Assembly: GCA_964553135.1 (NCBI GenBank)
Contig: CAZKJL010000001.1
Location: forward strand, 310,001-374,000
Direction: 5' to 3'
DNA from: CAZKJL01 sp964553135
GTDB taxonomy: Bacteria > Patescibacteriota > Gracilibacteria > Peribacterales > Peribacteraceae
DNA length: 64,000 nt
How positions within the stretch are numbered: the first letter of the stretch is position 1; the number at the start of each line of letters is the position of its first letter. Shown piece by piece: positions 50,864 through 59,221 of the stretch. The notes below the pieces were generated by a model. The model ran no database searches, was not told the origin of the DNA, and was given only the letters and a program-made list of their open reading frames with translations. Position numbers and translations under genes: made by a program.

Positions 50864-52789
50864 TTGAGCCACTCCACGCATCAACCCAGGCTTCCTCTCA
50901 CCATACCCGAATCGTCGGGCGGACTTCGTACGCTTCTCATCGACGCATTCAGCGTGCTTTTTCTGATCCTCTTCGCACTCATTGCGTTCTCGAAGTACGA
51001 CGCCATCGCATCGGCCGGAGACGTGAGCGTGTACCGTGACATCGCACAACGTTCGCAGAGCGTGTTCCTCGGTACCGCCGATGCGCCGGACAGCGAATAT
51101 CCGCCGCTTGCCACCGCGATGTTCTGGTTCTCGGACGCCGTGTTCTCCGGTCATGACTTCACCTCGGGGTGGATCGCCACGATTCTCCTCATCACGGTGT
51201 GTGCGTGGGCGTATCTGCGTTCGCACTCACGTTGGGATGCGCTGCTTTTCGCCGCCATTTTGCCGATGACGGTATTTCTGCTCGGTGATGAAGTCGTGTT
51301 CCAGCGCTTCGATATCTTCGTCTTCATCGCGATCTTCCTGGGCTGGCGCAACTACGCGCGTTCGGCACCGGGTGCTTCCGCAACGTTCTTCACCATCGCG
51401 GCGGCTCTGAAGGCCGTGCCGGTCTTGGCGTTGCCCGTCCTGCTCTGCATCACCCCGCGTTCCAAATGGAAATCAGTTTTCTTCGGCGCATGCCTGGGTG
51501 CCGCCATCAGCTTCGCACTCCCGCTGCTCGTGCTCGGGCTCCACGGCACCTGGAACAACATCGCCTACATGACCTCGTACCACTCCGAGCGCTTGGTACA
51601 GATGGAGAGCACGTGGTCCGGACTCACGATGCTGCTCACCATGGCGTTCGGGCATAAGGCAGGCACGGGCATCGACCACATGTCGGTGGTGCTCATCGAC
51701 GTACCGCACATCGCGCTTCGTCTTTCCACACTCCTGCTTGCCGTCGGAACCGCCGTGGTCCTGTACCGCTTGTACCGCCTGCGTCGCACGCAGGACATCG
51801 GCGAAGTGCTTTCGGCCCTTCTGCTCCTCGCGTTCTTCGTGACGCCCGTTCTCTCGCCGCAGTACTTCGTGTGGGTCATTCCGGTGCTTCTGTGCGCCGC
51901 CGCCATGCGCATCGCCCACGGTGACCGCGTTCCCATGGCCACGGTCATCGCCGCACTCACGCTCATTCTGTCCTGGCTCACGTACTGGATTTTCCCGGAA
52001 CACTACGGTGACGTCGTCGATCAGCACGTCATCGCCGTGTTCGTCCTGAATGCTCGTAACTTCTGCACGCTCCTGCTCTCGGTCGTGCTCTTTGTGGATG
52101 CCGATGTCATTCGTCTGGTGCGCATTTCACGCACCGATCTCGGCAACAGAACCCGCGTCTTCATTCTTCATACGGCGATGCTCTTCGTGGCCGTCATCGC
52201 GTTCGTTCTCGTGCGTCCGCAGCTCCTGCCCGCGTTCCACGGCACCACGTACGTCGCCGATACCCAAGACTCGGAGACCCATGCGCTTCCCATCAACCTG
52301 GACAGAGACGATCTCACCACGCTCCTCGTCACCACGAATATCACCGTGACGCCGTTTTCCGAGCGCCGACATTTCCGTCTCCGCCCCGACGATTGCGTGG
52401 AGTCCGTGACCGTCAACGACGTCGCCTTGCCCTCCGATGTCGTCACGTTCTGCGATGGTTCCGGTCCCGGCAAAGTCGTGGACTTCGGTCCGGGCATGGT
52501 CGTGGGTGAAAACATCGTCCGGATTCTCGTGAAAAACGACGGCGGAACCATGGGATTCAACATCTTCCCGCGTCCCACGCCCATCATGGTGTTTTTGGTC
52601 ACGGGACTGCTTCTGTGGGCCGCCTGCTGCGGCGTACAGGCCTGGCGCCTCCTCATGTTCGCGCTCACGTGTCTGCCATCCGCCGCCGAGATGCTCTACA
52701 CTCTGGCTGCCCTATGGAGCAGATCGAATACGCACGGCAGGATCTCCTCGACGTCGCAGGCCGATGGCCCGATGCCGAGATCCATCTGA
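50864..52789 (+). CDS. Multi-pass membrane protein, GT87/DUF2029-like
   Basis: This 641-aa protein has a first membrane segment at about residues 28-44. The external loop contains GDVSVYRDIA and SEYPPLATAMF, a pattern of GT87-type polyprenol-phosphate-mannose-dependent transferases (Asp in the first loop, then YPP). Nine or ten segments follow, then an external beta-rich part (~430-560) and a last helix. Its 3' end overlaps the start of wecB by 76 nt, unusually long for this genome. TTG is taken as start from the TATAAT box 8 nt upstream. Confidence 0.65.
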   Translation: MSHSTHQPRLPLTIPESSGGLRTLLIDAFSVLFLILFALIAFSKYDAIASAGDVSVYRDIAQRSQSVFLGTADAPDSEYPPLATAMFWFSDAVFSGHDFTSGWIATILLITVCAWAYLRSHSRWDALLFAAILPMTVFLLGDEVVFQRFDIFVFIAIFLGWRNYARSAPGASATFFTIAAALKAVPVLALPVLLCITPRSKWKSVFFGACLGAAISFALPLLVLGLHGTWNNIAYMTSYHSERLVQMESTWSGLTMLLTMAFGHKAGTGIDHMSVVLIDVPHIALRLSTLLLAVGTAVVLYRLYRLRRTQDIGEVLSALLLLAFFVTPVLSPQYFVWVIPVLLCAAAMRIAHGDRVPMATVIAALTLILSWLTYWIFPEHYGDVVDQHVIAVFVLNARNFCTLLLSVVLFVDADVIRLVRISRTDLGNRTRVFILHTAMLFVAVIAFVLVRPQLLPAFHGTTYVADTQDSETHALPINLDRDDLTTLLVTTNITVTPFSERRHFRLRPDDCVESVTVNDVALPSDVVTFCDGSGPGKVVDFGPGMVVGENIVRILVKNDGGTMGFNIFPRPTPIMVFLVTGLLLWAACCGVQAWRLLMFALTCLPSAAEMLYTLAALWSRSNTHGRISSTSQADGPMPRSI

Positions 52790-54060
52790 TCCTCATCGCA
52801 ACGAAGCCCGATATCATCAAGCAGATTCCGTTGTTTCGCGAGCTTAAGAACCGCGGACACCAAGTGCTCCTCGGTCACACGGGTCAGCACTATGACGAAA
52901 ACCTGAGCGGGGGAATGCTCCGCGAATTCGGCGTGGAGCCCGATTTCAACCTGAACGTCCGTGGATCGATGCACGAAGTGGTGAGCCAAATCATCGCGCG
53001 TCTCGGCCACATCATCGGTGAACTGAAGGCCAAGGGAAAAATCGTCATCCCGTACGTGCACGGCGATACCACCACCGCGATGGCCGCAAGCAACGCCGGA
53101 TACTGTCATGGCTTCGCATCGGTGCACGTGGAGGCCGGCATCCGCACTCTCACGCCGGACTATAAAAAAAGTGAAAAGTTAAAAGTGAAAGGTGAAAAAT
53201 GGAATACTCAGAACGTTGCAGCATGGCGGGAATTTCTGATGGACAAAAAGAACTGGAAACGTGGCAGCCAGGAGCCGTATCCCGAGCAGTTCAACACGCG
53301 TTGCAGCGAAGCCGCCACGGGCATTCACTTGGCTCCCGTGGAGCTGGACCGCGAGTTTTTGGTCTCCGAAGGATTCGCGGACGATCGCATCTTCGTCGTG
53401 GGCAACTCCGTCGTCGATGCCACCGAGGAGGCGCTCGCTCGCGCCAAGACATCCAAGGTCTTCGAGCGTCATCCGCTGCTCGCCAAGGGCGACTTCGTCC
53501 GTTTCTGCATCCACCGTCGTGAGAACTGTTTGTCCGAGGCGCGCTTCACCACCATTTATGGTGCCATGAAATCGCTCATCGAAAGTGGACGGACGGTGCT
53601 CCTCATCAACATGATTCAGACGAAGCTCGCCTTCGAGCGCTTCGGTCTCATGAAAGAAGTGGAGGCACTCGCCAAGAAGCACAAGAATTTCATCTTCTCG
53701 GACGTCTGGGCCGAATACGTCGATGTCGTTGCCGCCATGAGCAAAGCCGCGGTGTGCGCCACGGACTCCGGCTCCATGCAGGAGGAGATGAACGCGCTCG
53801 GCGTGCCCTGCGTCACGCTCCGCTTCGGTTCCGATCGCAGCGAATCGGCCATCAACGGAGGCAACCTCATCGCGCCGCCCGTGGATTCGGCGATCATCAC
53901 ATCAATGATCGAATACGCCTGGGACAACAAGGAGATGCGCAAGGCTCCGAAGATCTACGGCAAGAACGTCAGCAAAGCCTGCATCGATGCGGTCGAGAAG
54001 GTTCTGAAGAAAGGTTCAGTGTTTCGCACCGAGGAAGAACGCCTTGGCGATATTCAGTAA
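52714..54060 (+). CDS. wecB: UDP-N-acetylglucosamine 2-epimerase (with repeat-derived insertion)
   Basis: This 448-aa GT-B-like epimerase converts UDP-GlcNAc to UDP-ManNAc. Recognisable parts are the first strand LILIATKPDIIKQ, GHTGQHYDENL, VHGDTTTAMAASNA, HVEAGIRT, HRRENC and the late TDSGSMQEE and CVTLRFGSDR. Right after GIRT, residues ~152-162 (KLKVKGEK) come from a run of 7-bp repeats in the DNA and are absent from other family members; this lies in a surface loop region. It overlaps the previous gene by 76 nt if ATG 52714 is used. Confidence 0.88.
   Translation: MEQIEYARQDLLDVAGRWPDAEIHLILIATKPDIIKQIPLFRELKNRGHQVLLGHTGQHYDENLSGGMLREFGVEPDFNLNVRGSMHEVVSQIIARLGHIIGELKAKGKIVIPYVHGDTTTAMAASNAGYCHGFASVHVEAGIRTLTPDYKKSEKLKVKGEKWNTQNVAAWREFLMDKKNWKRGSQEPYPEQFNTRCSEAATGIHLAPVELDREFLVSEGFADDRIFVVGNSVVDATEEALARAKTSKVFERHPLLAKGDFVRFCIHRRENCLSEARFTTIYGAMKSLIESGRTVLLINMIQTKLAFERFGLMKEVEALAKKHKNFIFSDVWAEYVDVVAAMSKAAVCATDSGSMQEEMNALGVPCVTLRFGSDRSESAINGGNLIAPPVDSAIITSMIEYAWDNKEMRKAPKIYGKNVSKACIDAVEKVLKKGSVFRTEEERLGDIQ
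53167..53201. repeat. In-frame heptamer tandem repeat inside wecB
   Basis: Five 7-bp units: AAAAGTG, AAAAGTT, AAAAGTG, AAAGGTG, AAAAATG. The frame stays open through it. Confidence 0.85.
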
Positions 54061-54381
54061 GCGATCTCGAACCGCTCCAACGGTTTTCCACAATTGTTCC
54101 ATGGATTCGGCCGCGGCTTTTTCGCGTCGCAGACGATGTTCCGTTTGTCGGATTCTTGCCTGGATCACATCCATCACCTCTGCAATTTGCGCATCATTTC
54201 GTACTGCCAGAAGCAGCGGCATGTCTTCGCGTAAGACCACCTCCACCGCGGCACGCGCTTCCAATGCTCTTTTACTCACAATGGACTGAATCGTAGCTTC
54301 CAAGATCTCCGGGTTTTCCCTTGCCGCGGCTTGCCAGCGTTGGAATCCTTCAAAGTCGGTCGGGTCGATGGAAAGAGTCAT
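54016..54381 (-). CDS. Hypothetical helical protein
   Basis: This 121-aa protein was not recognised. It is predicted largely helical: an N-terminal acidic part (LSIDPTDFEGFQRW), a long Arg/Glu/Ala helix (IRQTEHRLRREKA) and a basic end. The start MTLSID is chosen because upstream codons run into the divergent gene region. It overlaps the 3' end of wecB by 45 nt convergently. It could be an uncharacterised coiled-coil protein. Confidence 0.45.
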   Translation of the reverse strand: MTLSIDPTDFEGFQRWQAAARENPEILEATIQSIVSKRALEARAAVEVVLREDMPLLLAVRNDAQIAEVMDVIQARIRQTEHRLRREKAAAESMEQLWKTVGAVRDRLLNIAKAFFLGAKH

Positions 54382-54430
54382 GAGAGAAAGGGTGTGGTAC
54401 ACTACCATCAATACTTTTCGTTTCAATCCC

Positions 54431-54631
54431 ATGACGTATCACCCGTATCAGTGGGGCTACCTTCATCCCACGCCGTCCTCGGCCTCCAACAGGGAGTTTG
54501 ATCAGTGGCGTCAGGCAGAAAGCTTGAAGGAAGAACAGGCACGTGTTGCAAGCCAGGAGGCCGCAACTCGCGGTCAGGTGAATACGTCGCTGAATCAACC
54601 CAGCCTCCCTCGTTATTCTCATGGTGAGTAA
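54431..54631 (+). CDS. Small hypothetical protein before the ligase-like gene
   Basis: This 66-aa polar protein starts MTYHPYQWGYLHP and is rich in Gln, Ser, Ala and Glu with a helical middle (EEQARVASQEAA). It has no membrane segment or motif. Its last 11 nt overlap the start of the ligase-like gene, so the two are probably translated together. TACACT lies about 30 nt upstream. It was not recognised. Confidence 0.4.
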   Translation: MTYHPYQWGYLHPTPSSASNREFDQWRQAESLKEEQARVASQEAATRGQVNTSLNQPSLPRYSHGE

Positions 54632-56006
54632 ACTCTCTTTCATCAGAGAGCGAGTCGCTTTGGTACTGATCGCACTGCTGCCGCTCCACGCGCTTGCGGT
54701 CACCGTCTTCACCAAGGTCGTTGCAGGCCCGGGCCACGCACCTCTCAGCTCGTTTGCCGTGTGGAAGGAGGTTCTGCTTGTCGTCATCGTCGGGATCGCG
54801 CTTGTGGAGATCTGTCGGCCGATCCGCAACAACGGTCGTTACGAGTTCCATCCCATTCGTTCGATCGACATCATCGATGTCCTGGTGATCGTGGGGCTCG
54901 CATGGGCCACGAAACTGCCGTATTGGTTCCGTGAGCCGATTCTCACCAAGCAGTTCATCTACGGATTCAAATACGACTTCGTTCCACTCGTTGCATTCGT
55001 CGTGCTGCGTCGCGTGTCATGGTCCAAGGATTTTTTGCCGACCGCGTCCAAGATTCTCTTCGGCATGGGAGTGGCAGTCGCGCTCTACGGCATCATCACG
55101 ATGCTTCTGCCGATGAGCTTCTTCACGGCACTCGGATACTCCGATCTGCATTCGCTCTACGTCGCGGAGGGGCCGCTGGCCGCGTTCCAGCAGATCGGTG
55201 GCACTGCACTCCGGCGGATGCAGAGCACGATGAGCGGGCCGAATCAATTGGGGTTGTGGCTATTGCTTCCAATCGGCGTTTCGCTTGGCACACTTGGAAA
55301 CAGCGGAGTGAAAAGTGAAAAGTGGAAAGTGGAAAGTATGTTGCTGCTCATCGCGCTTGTCCTTACGTTCTCTCGCGCCGCGTGGATCGCCGCCGCGGTC
55401 ATGCTGCTCGTCACATGGATTCGTACCGTGAAGCGCGCACATGCATGGAGGATGGGAGCCGTGGTTCTCGGTTGTCTCGTACCCTGTCTCATCGTCCTCG
55501 CATTCGCGTTCCCATCGGTGTTTTTGCGCTTCAGCTCGTCATCGGGCCACTTCAAGAAACCCGTGGAAGCGGTCGATATTCTTCTCAAGAATCCATTGGG
55601 CCTCCGCCTCGGCGCCGCAGGTCCCGCCAGCAACGCCACGAGCGAAACGTGCGTGAAGCTGGATGGCGGTGCCGATACCGCGTGGGCCAAGGATCGTCCC
55701 GATTTGTGCGTGTTCGTCGCAGGCGTTCAGACGCAACCCAAGGGACGCGAGTGCGATTGTCCCATTCTCACCGAGAACTGGTACCTCCAGTGGGCGGTGG
55801 AGTTCGGCTGGGTTGGGCTCGTCGTCAGTTTGCTGATCCCGTTCTTTATTCTGCGGAAGCGCGAATGGAACGCTCCGATGCTTGCGTTTCTCGGCATCAG
55901 CATCGCCGGATTGTTTTTACATTCGTTCGAAGATGCGGCCGTGGCGTACACGGTGTGGATACTGCTTGCCGTTACTTTGCAAAGCCGATCTGCAGGTCGC
56001 TCCTGA
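54621..56006 (+). CDS. O-antigen ligase / polymerase-like membrane protein (Wzy_C)
   Basis: This 461-aa protein has about ten membrane segments. The central MQSTMSGPNQLGLWLLLPIG and LTFSRAAWIAAA match the Wzy_C/WaaL pattern, in which an Arg/His-containing external loop is catalytic. The large loop near residues 300-400 contains four Cys. It would ligate or polymerise lipid-linked glycan on the outer face. Residues ~228-239 (SEKWKVES) are encoded by a heptamer repeat, in a loop between helices. It overlaps the small gene before it. Confidence 0.82.
   Translation: MVSKLSFIRERVALVLIALLPLHALAVTVFTKVVAGPGHAPLSSFAVWKEVLLVVIVGIALVEICRPIRNNGRYEFHPIRSIDIIDVLVIVGLAWATKLPYWFREPILTKQFIYGFKYDFVPLVAFVVLRRVSWSKDFLPTASKILFGMGVAVALYGIITMLLPMSFFTALGYSDLHSLYVAEGPLAAFQQIGGTALRRMQSTMSGPNQLGLWLLLPIGVSLGTLGNSGVKSEKWKVESMLLLIALVLTFSRAAWIAAAVMLLVTWIRTVKRAHAWRMGAVVLGCLVPCLIVLAFAFPSVFLRFSSSSGHFKKPVEAVDILLKNPLGLRLGAAGPASNATSETCVKLDGGADTAWAKDRPDLCVFVAGVQTQPKGRECDCPILTENWYLQWAVEFGWVGLVVSLLIPFFILRKREWNAPMLAFLGISIAGLFLHSFEDAAVAYTVWILLAVTLQSRSAGRS
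55304..55338. repeat. In-frame heptamer tandem repeat inside ligase-like gene
   Basis: Units CGGAGTG, AAAAGTG, AAAAGTG, GAAAGTG, GAAAGTA. The unit is the same as in wecB (53167-53201), and the frame remains open. Confidence 0.85.
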
Positions 56007-56574
56007 ACAATTCCTGAAGGTCGTCGCTTTCCCGTAAGAGAGGATCTTGCATCACTCGGTTTGCGTAGAATGCAGTGAATTTTGCCCAGAGGAATTCCTG
56101 CAGGACGCCGATGCGCGCGTTTGTGTGCCAGCCCATTCTTGCCTTCAGCAGATCCGCATACTGTTTGTGCATGATGAGCAACACCTCGCCGATCAGTTCA
56201 TTTTTTGCCTCAGCTGGCACTTCTTCGTGAATGTAGTCCATCTCTTCGCGTGTTTGTTGCACGATGCTCGCGACATCACGTGCCACCGTGGGGTCGATGA
56301 CTTTGACCACGGGCACGAGTCCCTCTTCGTACATGGCACCGAACATTTCTCCGTCGTTCGGCGTCAGGTCCATGAACGGTCCGCTGACATTCGGCGGCAC
56401 TTCGTTTGCGATGAGCGTCAGCATGCCGCCCACACCCTTGCCGATACGGGTGATGCGTCGCTTATGTTCCTTAAGAGCCAATCGCGGGAATTGGATAGCA
56501 CTGGCGATGGCTACGGGAGCCGTATGGAGCGAGAGCTCGTCCACCCAAGCCGCGAATGACCGTGTTTCGTTCAT
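55972..56574 (-). CDS. Hypothetical protein
   Basis: This 200-aa soluble, mostly helical protein was not recognised. It has a basic patch (LKEHKRRITRIGKG), a central VPPNVSGPFMDLTP and acidic helices (QQTREEMDYIHEE). The start at 56574 is preferred over an ATG three codons earlier because CATAAT lies 7 nt upstream. It overlaps the 3' end of the ligase-like gene by 35 nt convergently. Confidence 0.5.
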   Translation of the reverse strand: MNETRSFAAWVDELSLHTAPVAIASAIQFPRLALKEHKRRITRIGKGVGGMLTLIANEVPPNVSGPFMDLTPNDGEMFGAMYEEGLVPVVKVIDPTVARDVASIVQQTREEMDYIHEEVPAEAKNELIGEVLLIMHKQYADLLKARMGWHTNARIGVLQEFLWAKFTAFYANRVMQDPLLRESDDLQELFRSDLQIGFAK

Positions 56575-56581
56575 GCGCGGC

Positions 56582-56587
56582 ATTATG
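56582..56587 (-). promoter_or_regulatory. -10 hexamer of leaderless hypothetical gene
   Basis: CATAAT on the minus strand ends 7 nt before ATG at 56574. Confidence 0.4.
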
Positions 56588-56637
56588 CAATCTTTTTCTT
56601 ATAAATCAAGCATCTGGTCGGAGTGCATCGAGTTCCG

Positions 56638-56643
56638 TAGAAT
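56638..56643 (+). promoter_or_regulatory. -10 hexamer of leaderless guaA
   Basis: TAGAAT ends 6 nt before ATG at 56650. Confidence 0.55.
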
Positions 56644-56649
56644 CCAAAC

Positions 56650-58446
56650 ATGAAAACACCCGACCTCCGCCGGTCCATCGTCATCATCGATTTTGGCGGA
56701 CAGTACGCGCACCTCATCGCCAGCCGAGTGCGTCGTTTCGGATACCGGGCGTACATCGTCCCGACGGAAACGAAGGCGTCCGCGCTCAAGGACGTCGCGG
56801 GCATCATTCTCTCCGGCGGTCCCCAGAGCGTCTACGAACAGGGGAGCCCGCAGGCCGACCCCAAGATCTTCGATCTCGGTGTTCCGGTCCTGGGACTCTG
56901 TTACGGACACCAATGGGTGGCCCACGCACTCGGCGGCAAAGTCTCGCCTGCGAAAGTGAAGGAGTACGGTCCCACCGATATCGCCGTGAAACACGAGAAG
57001 GGTTCGCTCTTCGAAGGATTGCCGACGAATTTGCGCGTGTGGATGTCGCACGGCGACGAAGTCTCGGCACTCCCCAAAGGATTCGTCACCACGGCAAGTT
57101 CCAAGGATTGCGAGTACGCCGCGATGATGGACCCGGCCCGTAAGATTTACGGTATTCAGTTCCACATCGAAGTAACGCACACGCAGCACGGCATGGATCT
57201 GCTTAGGAAATTCGTCGACGTGTGCTCGCCCGAGCCGTGGTCGGTGGAGAGTTACGGCGAACTCATCGGTGAAGAAGTGAAGCGTGAGGTGGGGGACCGC
57301 AAAGTCTTCATGCTCGTCTCGGGTGGCGTGGATTCCACCGTCGCGTTCACGCTGCTCAACAAAGTGCTGGGCACGAAACGCGTGCAGGGACTCCTCGTCG
57401 ACACCGGTCTCATGCGCAAGAACGAAGTGGCGCTCATCCGCTCAGCGTTCGATGAGCTCGGCATCAACAATCTGCAAATCGAAGACGCATCGGAGAAGTT
57501 TTATGCCGCGCTCAAGGGCGTCACGGATCCCGAGCAGAAGCGCCAGATCATCGGAAATACGTTCCTCGACGTCCAGCGTGAGGTGAGCGAACGCATGGGA
57601 CTCCGCATCGAAGACGGATGGATGCTTGGACAAGGAACCATCTATCCCGACACCATCGAGACCGGTGGTACGAAGCACGCCGACAAGATCAAGACGCACC
57701 ACAACCGCGTGCAGCTTATCCAAGACATGATGGAGCAAGGCCTCGTGACCGAACCGCTCAAAGAACTCTACAAAGATGAGGTGCGCGAACTCGGTGAAGA
57801 GCTCGGACTTCCGCACGATCTCGTGTGGCGTCATCCGTTCCCGGGTCCGGGGTTGGGAGTCAGAATTTTGTGTGCAGACAAGCCATCATTGCCCGATGAG
57901 GCGGGGAGCGGGGAGCGAGTAGCGGGTAGCGCTATTCTTCCCGTGAAGTCCGTCGGCGTTCAGGGTGACGGACGAACGTACCGTCACGCGCTCGCACTGT
58001 TTTCCGATGACCTCGTGCCGAATGACTCGCACTACGAACTTGCGACGTCGATCCCCAACGGCAATCGCACGTTCAGCCGCGTTCTCCTCTGCACCTCACA
58101 CAAGAAATCGTTTGAGCCCGTGTTCACGCCCGTCACCATCACGAAAAAAACCGCCGATCTTCTGCGCGAAGCGGATGACATCGTCCAACGCGAGATGCGC
58201 GAGGCCGATCTCATGTCTGCCATTTGGCAGTTCCCCGTCGTACTTCTTCCGTGCGGACACGCTAAAGACGGCCTTTCCATCGTCCTTCGGCCGATTGAAT
58301 CCACCGATGCAATGACCGCCGCGGCATTTCGCCTCTCCAAAAAGACTCTTCAGAAAATGACCCGTGAGCTGCTCGCCGTTCCGGGCATCGATGCCGTTTT
58401 CCTCGACCTTACGAACAAACCGCCCGCGACGATCGAGTGGGAATAA
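56650..58446 (+). CDS. guaA: GMP synthetase (glutamine-hydrolysing), long eukaryote-like form
   Basis: It converts XMP to GMP with ATP and glutamine. The class I amidotransferase domain (1-190) has LGLCYGHQ with the nucleophilic Cys and FHIEVTHT. The ATP-pyrophosphatase has the PP-loop LVSGGVDSTV, then RHPFPGPGLGVRIL. At 598 aa it exceeds the ~510-525 aa of most bacterial GuaA. The C-terminal part runs LPVKSVGVQGDGRTY, ~120 extra residues, TADLLREAD, VVIRP-like LSIVLRPIES and KPPATIEWE. That order matches the extended dimerisation domain of eukaryotic GMPS. Residues ~418-427 come from a heptamer repeat. Confidence 0.93.
   Translation: MKTPDLRRSIVIIDFGGQYAHLIASRVRRFGYRAYIVPTETKASALKDVAGIILSGGPQSVYEQGSPQADPKIFDLGVPVLGLCYGHQWVAHALGGKVSPAKVKEYGPTDIAVKHEKGSLFEGLPTNLRVWMSHGDEVSALPKGFVTTASSKDCEYAAMMDPARKIYGIQFHIEVTHTQHGMDLLRKFVDVCSPEPWSVESYGELIGEEVKREVGDRKVFMLVSGGVDSTVAFTLLNKVLGTKRVQGLLVDTGLMRKNEVALIRSAFDELGINNLQIEDASEKFYAALKGVTDPEQKRQIIGNTFLDVQREVSERMGLRIEDGWMLGQGTIYPDTIETGGTKHADKIKTHHNRVQLIQDMMEQGLVTEPLKELYKDEVRELGEELGLPHDLVWRHPFPGPGLGVRILCADKPSLPDEAGSGERVAGSAILPVKSVGVQGDGRTYRHALALFSDDLVPNDSHYELATSIPNGNRTFSRVLLCTSHKKSFEPVFTPVTITKKTADLLREADDIVQREMREADLMSAIWQFPVVLLPCGHAKDGLSIVLRPIESTDAMTAAAFRLSKKTLQKMTRELLAVPGIDAVFLDLTNKPPATIEWE
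57903..57930. repeat. In-frame heptamer tandem repeat inside guaA
   Basis: Units GGGGAGC, GGGGAGC, GAGTAGC, GGGTAGC. It encodes a Gly/Ser/Glu/Val linker just before the C-terminal domain. Confidence 0.8.
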
Positions 58447-58535
58447 GAAGTCCCGAAGTATGAAAGTGGAAAGTGCGGAAGTGTAGAGTTATAAATTTTT
58501 ATACTTTTGTGCACTTCCGTACTTCCGTACTTCGC
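58447..58535. repeat. Octamer repeats arranged as an inverted array
   Basis: GAAAGTG and CGGAAGTG units are followed, after an AT-rich centre (TTATAAATTTTTATA), by CACTTCCG, TACTTCCG and TACTTCG. It can fold into a hairpin between guaA and the sigma factor gene and could end guaA transcription. Confidence 0.7.
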
Positions 58536-58541
58536 TATACT
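58536..58541 (+). promoter_or_regulatory. -10 hexamer of leaderless ECF sigma gene
   Basis: TATACT ends 8 nt before ATG at 58550, directly after the octamer array. Confidence 0.55.
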
Positions 58542-58549
58542 GCCAGTCC

Positions 58550-59122
58550 ATGGCCCAGCCGACGCTCCCGCCGGAAGAACTGAAGGCACTCGTGAAGAGG
58601 GCGCAGGACGGTGATACCGAAGCGTTCGGTAAAATGTACGATGCCTTTTTGACCCCCGTGTATCGCTACGTCGTGTTTCGTTTTCCGCAAGAACTCGCCG
58701 AAGATTTGGTCGCCGATATTTTCGTAAAGGCGTGGGAAAAATTGCACACGTATCGCACGTTCACCGGCGTTCCGTTCGGTGCGTGGCTCTTTCGGATTGC
58801 GCGCTACGCCGTCATCGACGCGTATAGGAGCACGCGCGGATTCGATGAGCTCAGCGAAGAATTCGTCGATGAGAACAGCGACAACGACCCCAAGATGCGC
58901 ACCGAGCGCGCGTTCTCCATCGACCGTGTCCGCAATGCTCTCAATCAGCTCTCCAAAGATTACAGAGACGTTCTCCTTCTTCACTACGTCGCCGGAATGG
59001 GTCACGCTGAAGTGGCCAAATCCCTCAAAATGACCGAGGGATACGTCCGCATCCTCAAATTCCGTGCCCTCAAGAAGCTCGAAACCCTGCTTCCGGACGA
59101 CCAAAAGTCCCGTAAATCTTGA
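58550..59122 (+). CDS. ECF-type sigma-70 family factor
   Basis: This 190-aa protein has region 2 at about residues 22-90 (LAEDLVADIFVKAWEKL, then FGAWLFRIARYAVIDAYR) and region 4 at about 125-178 (LSKDYRDVLLLHYVAGMGHAEVAKSL, with a helix-turn-helix ending in VRILKFRALKKL). It would direct RNA polymerase to a small regulon. The gene 100 nt downstream encodes a FecR-like membrane protein, its probable regulator. The factor itself seems expressed from a housekeeping-type -10. Confidence 0.92.
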   Translation: MAQPTLPPEELKALVKRAQDGDTEAFGKMYDAFLTPVYRYVVFRFPQELAEDLVADIFVKAWEKLHTYRTFTGVPFGAWLFRIARYAVIDAYRSTRGFDELSEEFVDENSDNDPKMRTERAFSIDRVRNALNQLSKDYRDVLLLHYVAGMGHAEVAKSLKMTEGYVRILKFRALKKLETLLPDDQKSRKS

Positions 59123-59221
59123 TTTTTCCCATTTTCAGTACCAAATGACACTATTTTGCCTCTTCCGCCATGTAACAGACCTCCGACTTTTCCGTTTTAA
59201 TAAGCGCAAATAGGCTTTTCC

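Noticed and set aside
53167..53201. CRISPR array
   Set aside because: Units are 7 bp without spacers; no array of longer repeats with unique spacers exists anywhere in the window and no cas gene is present.
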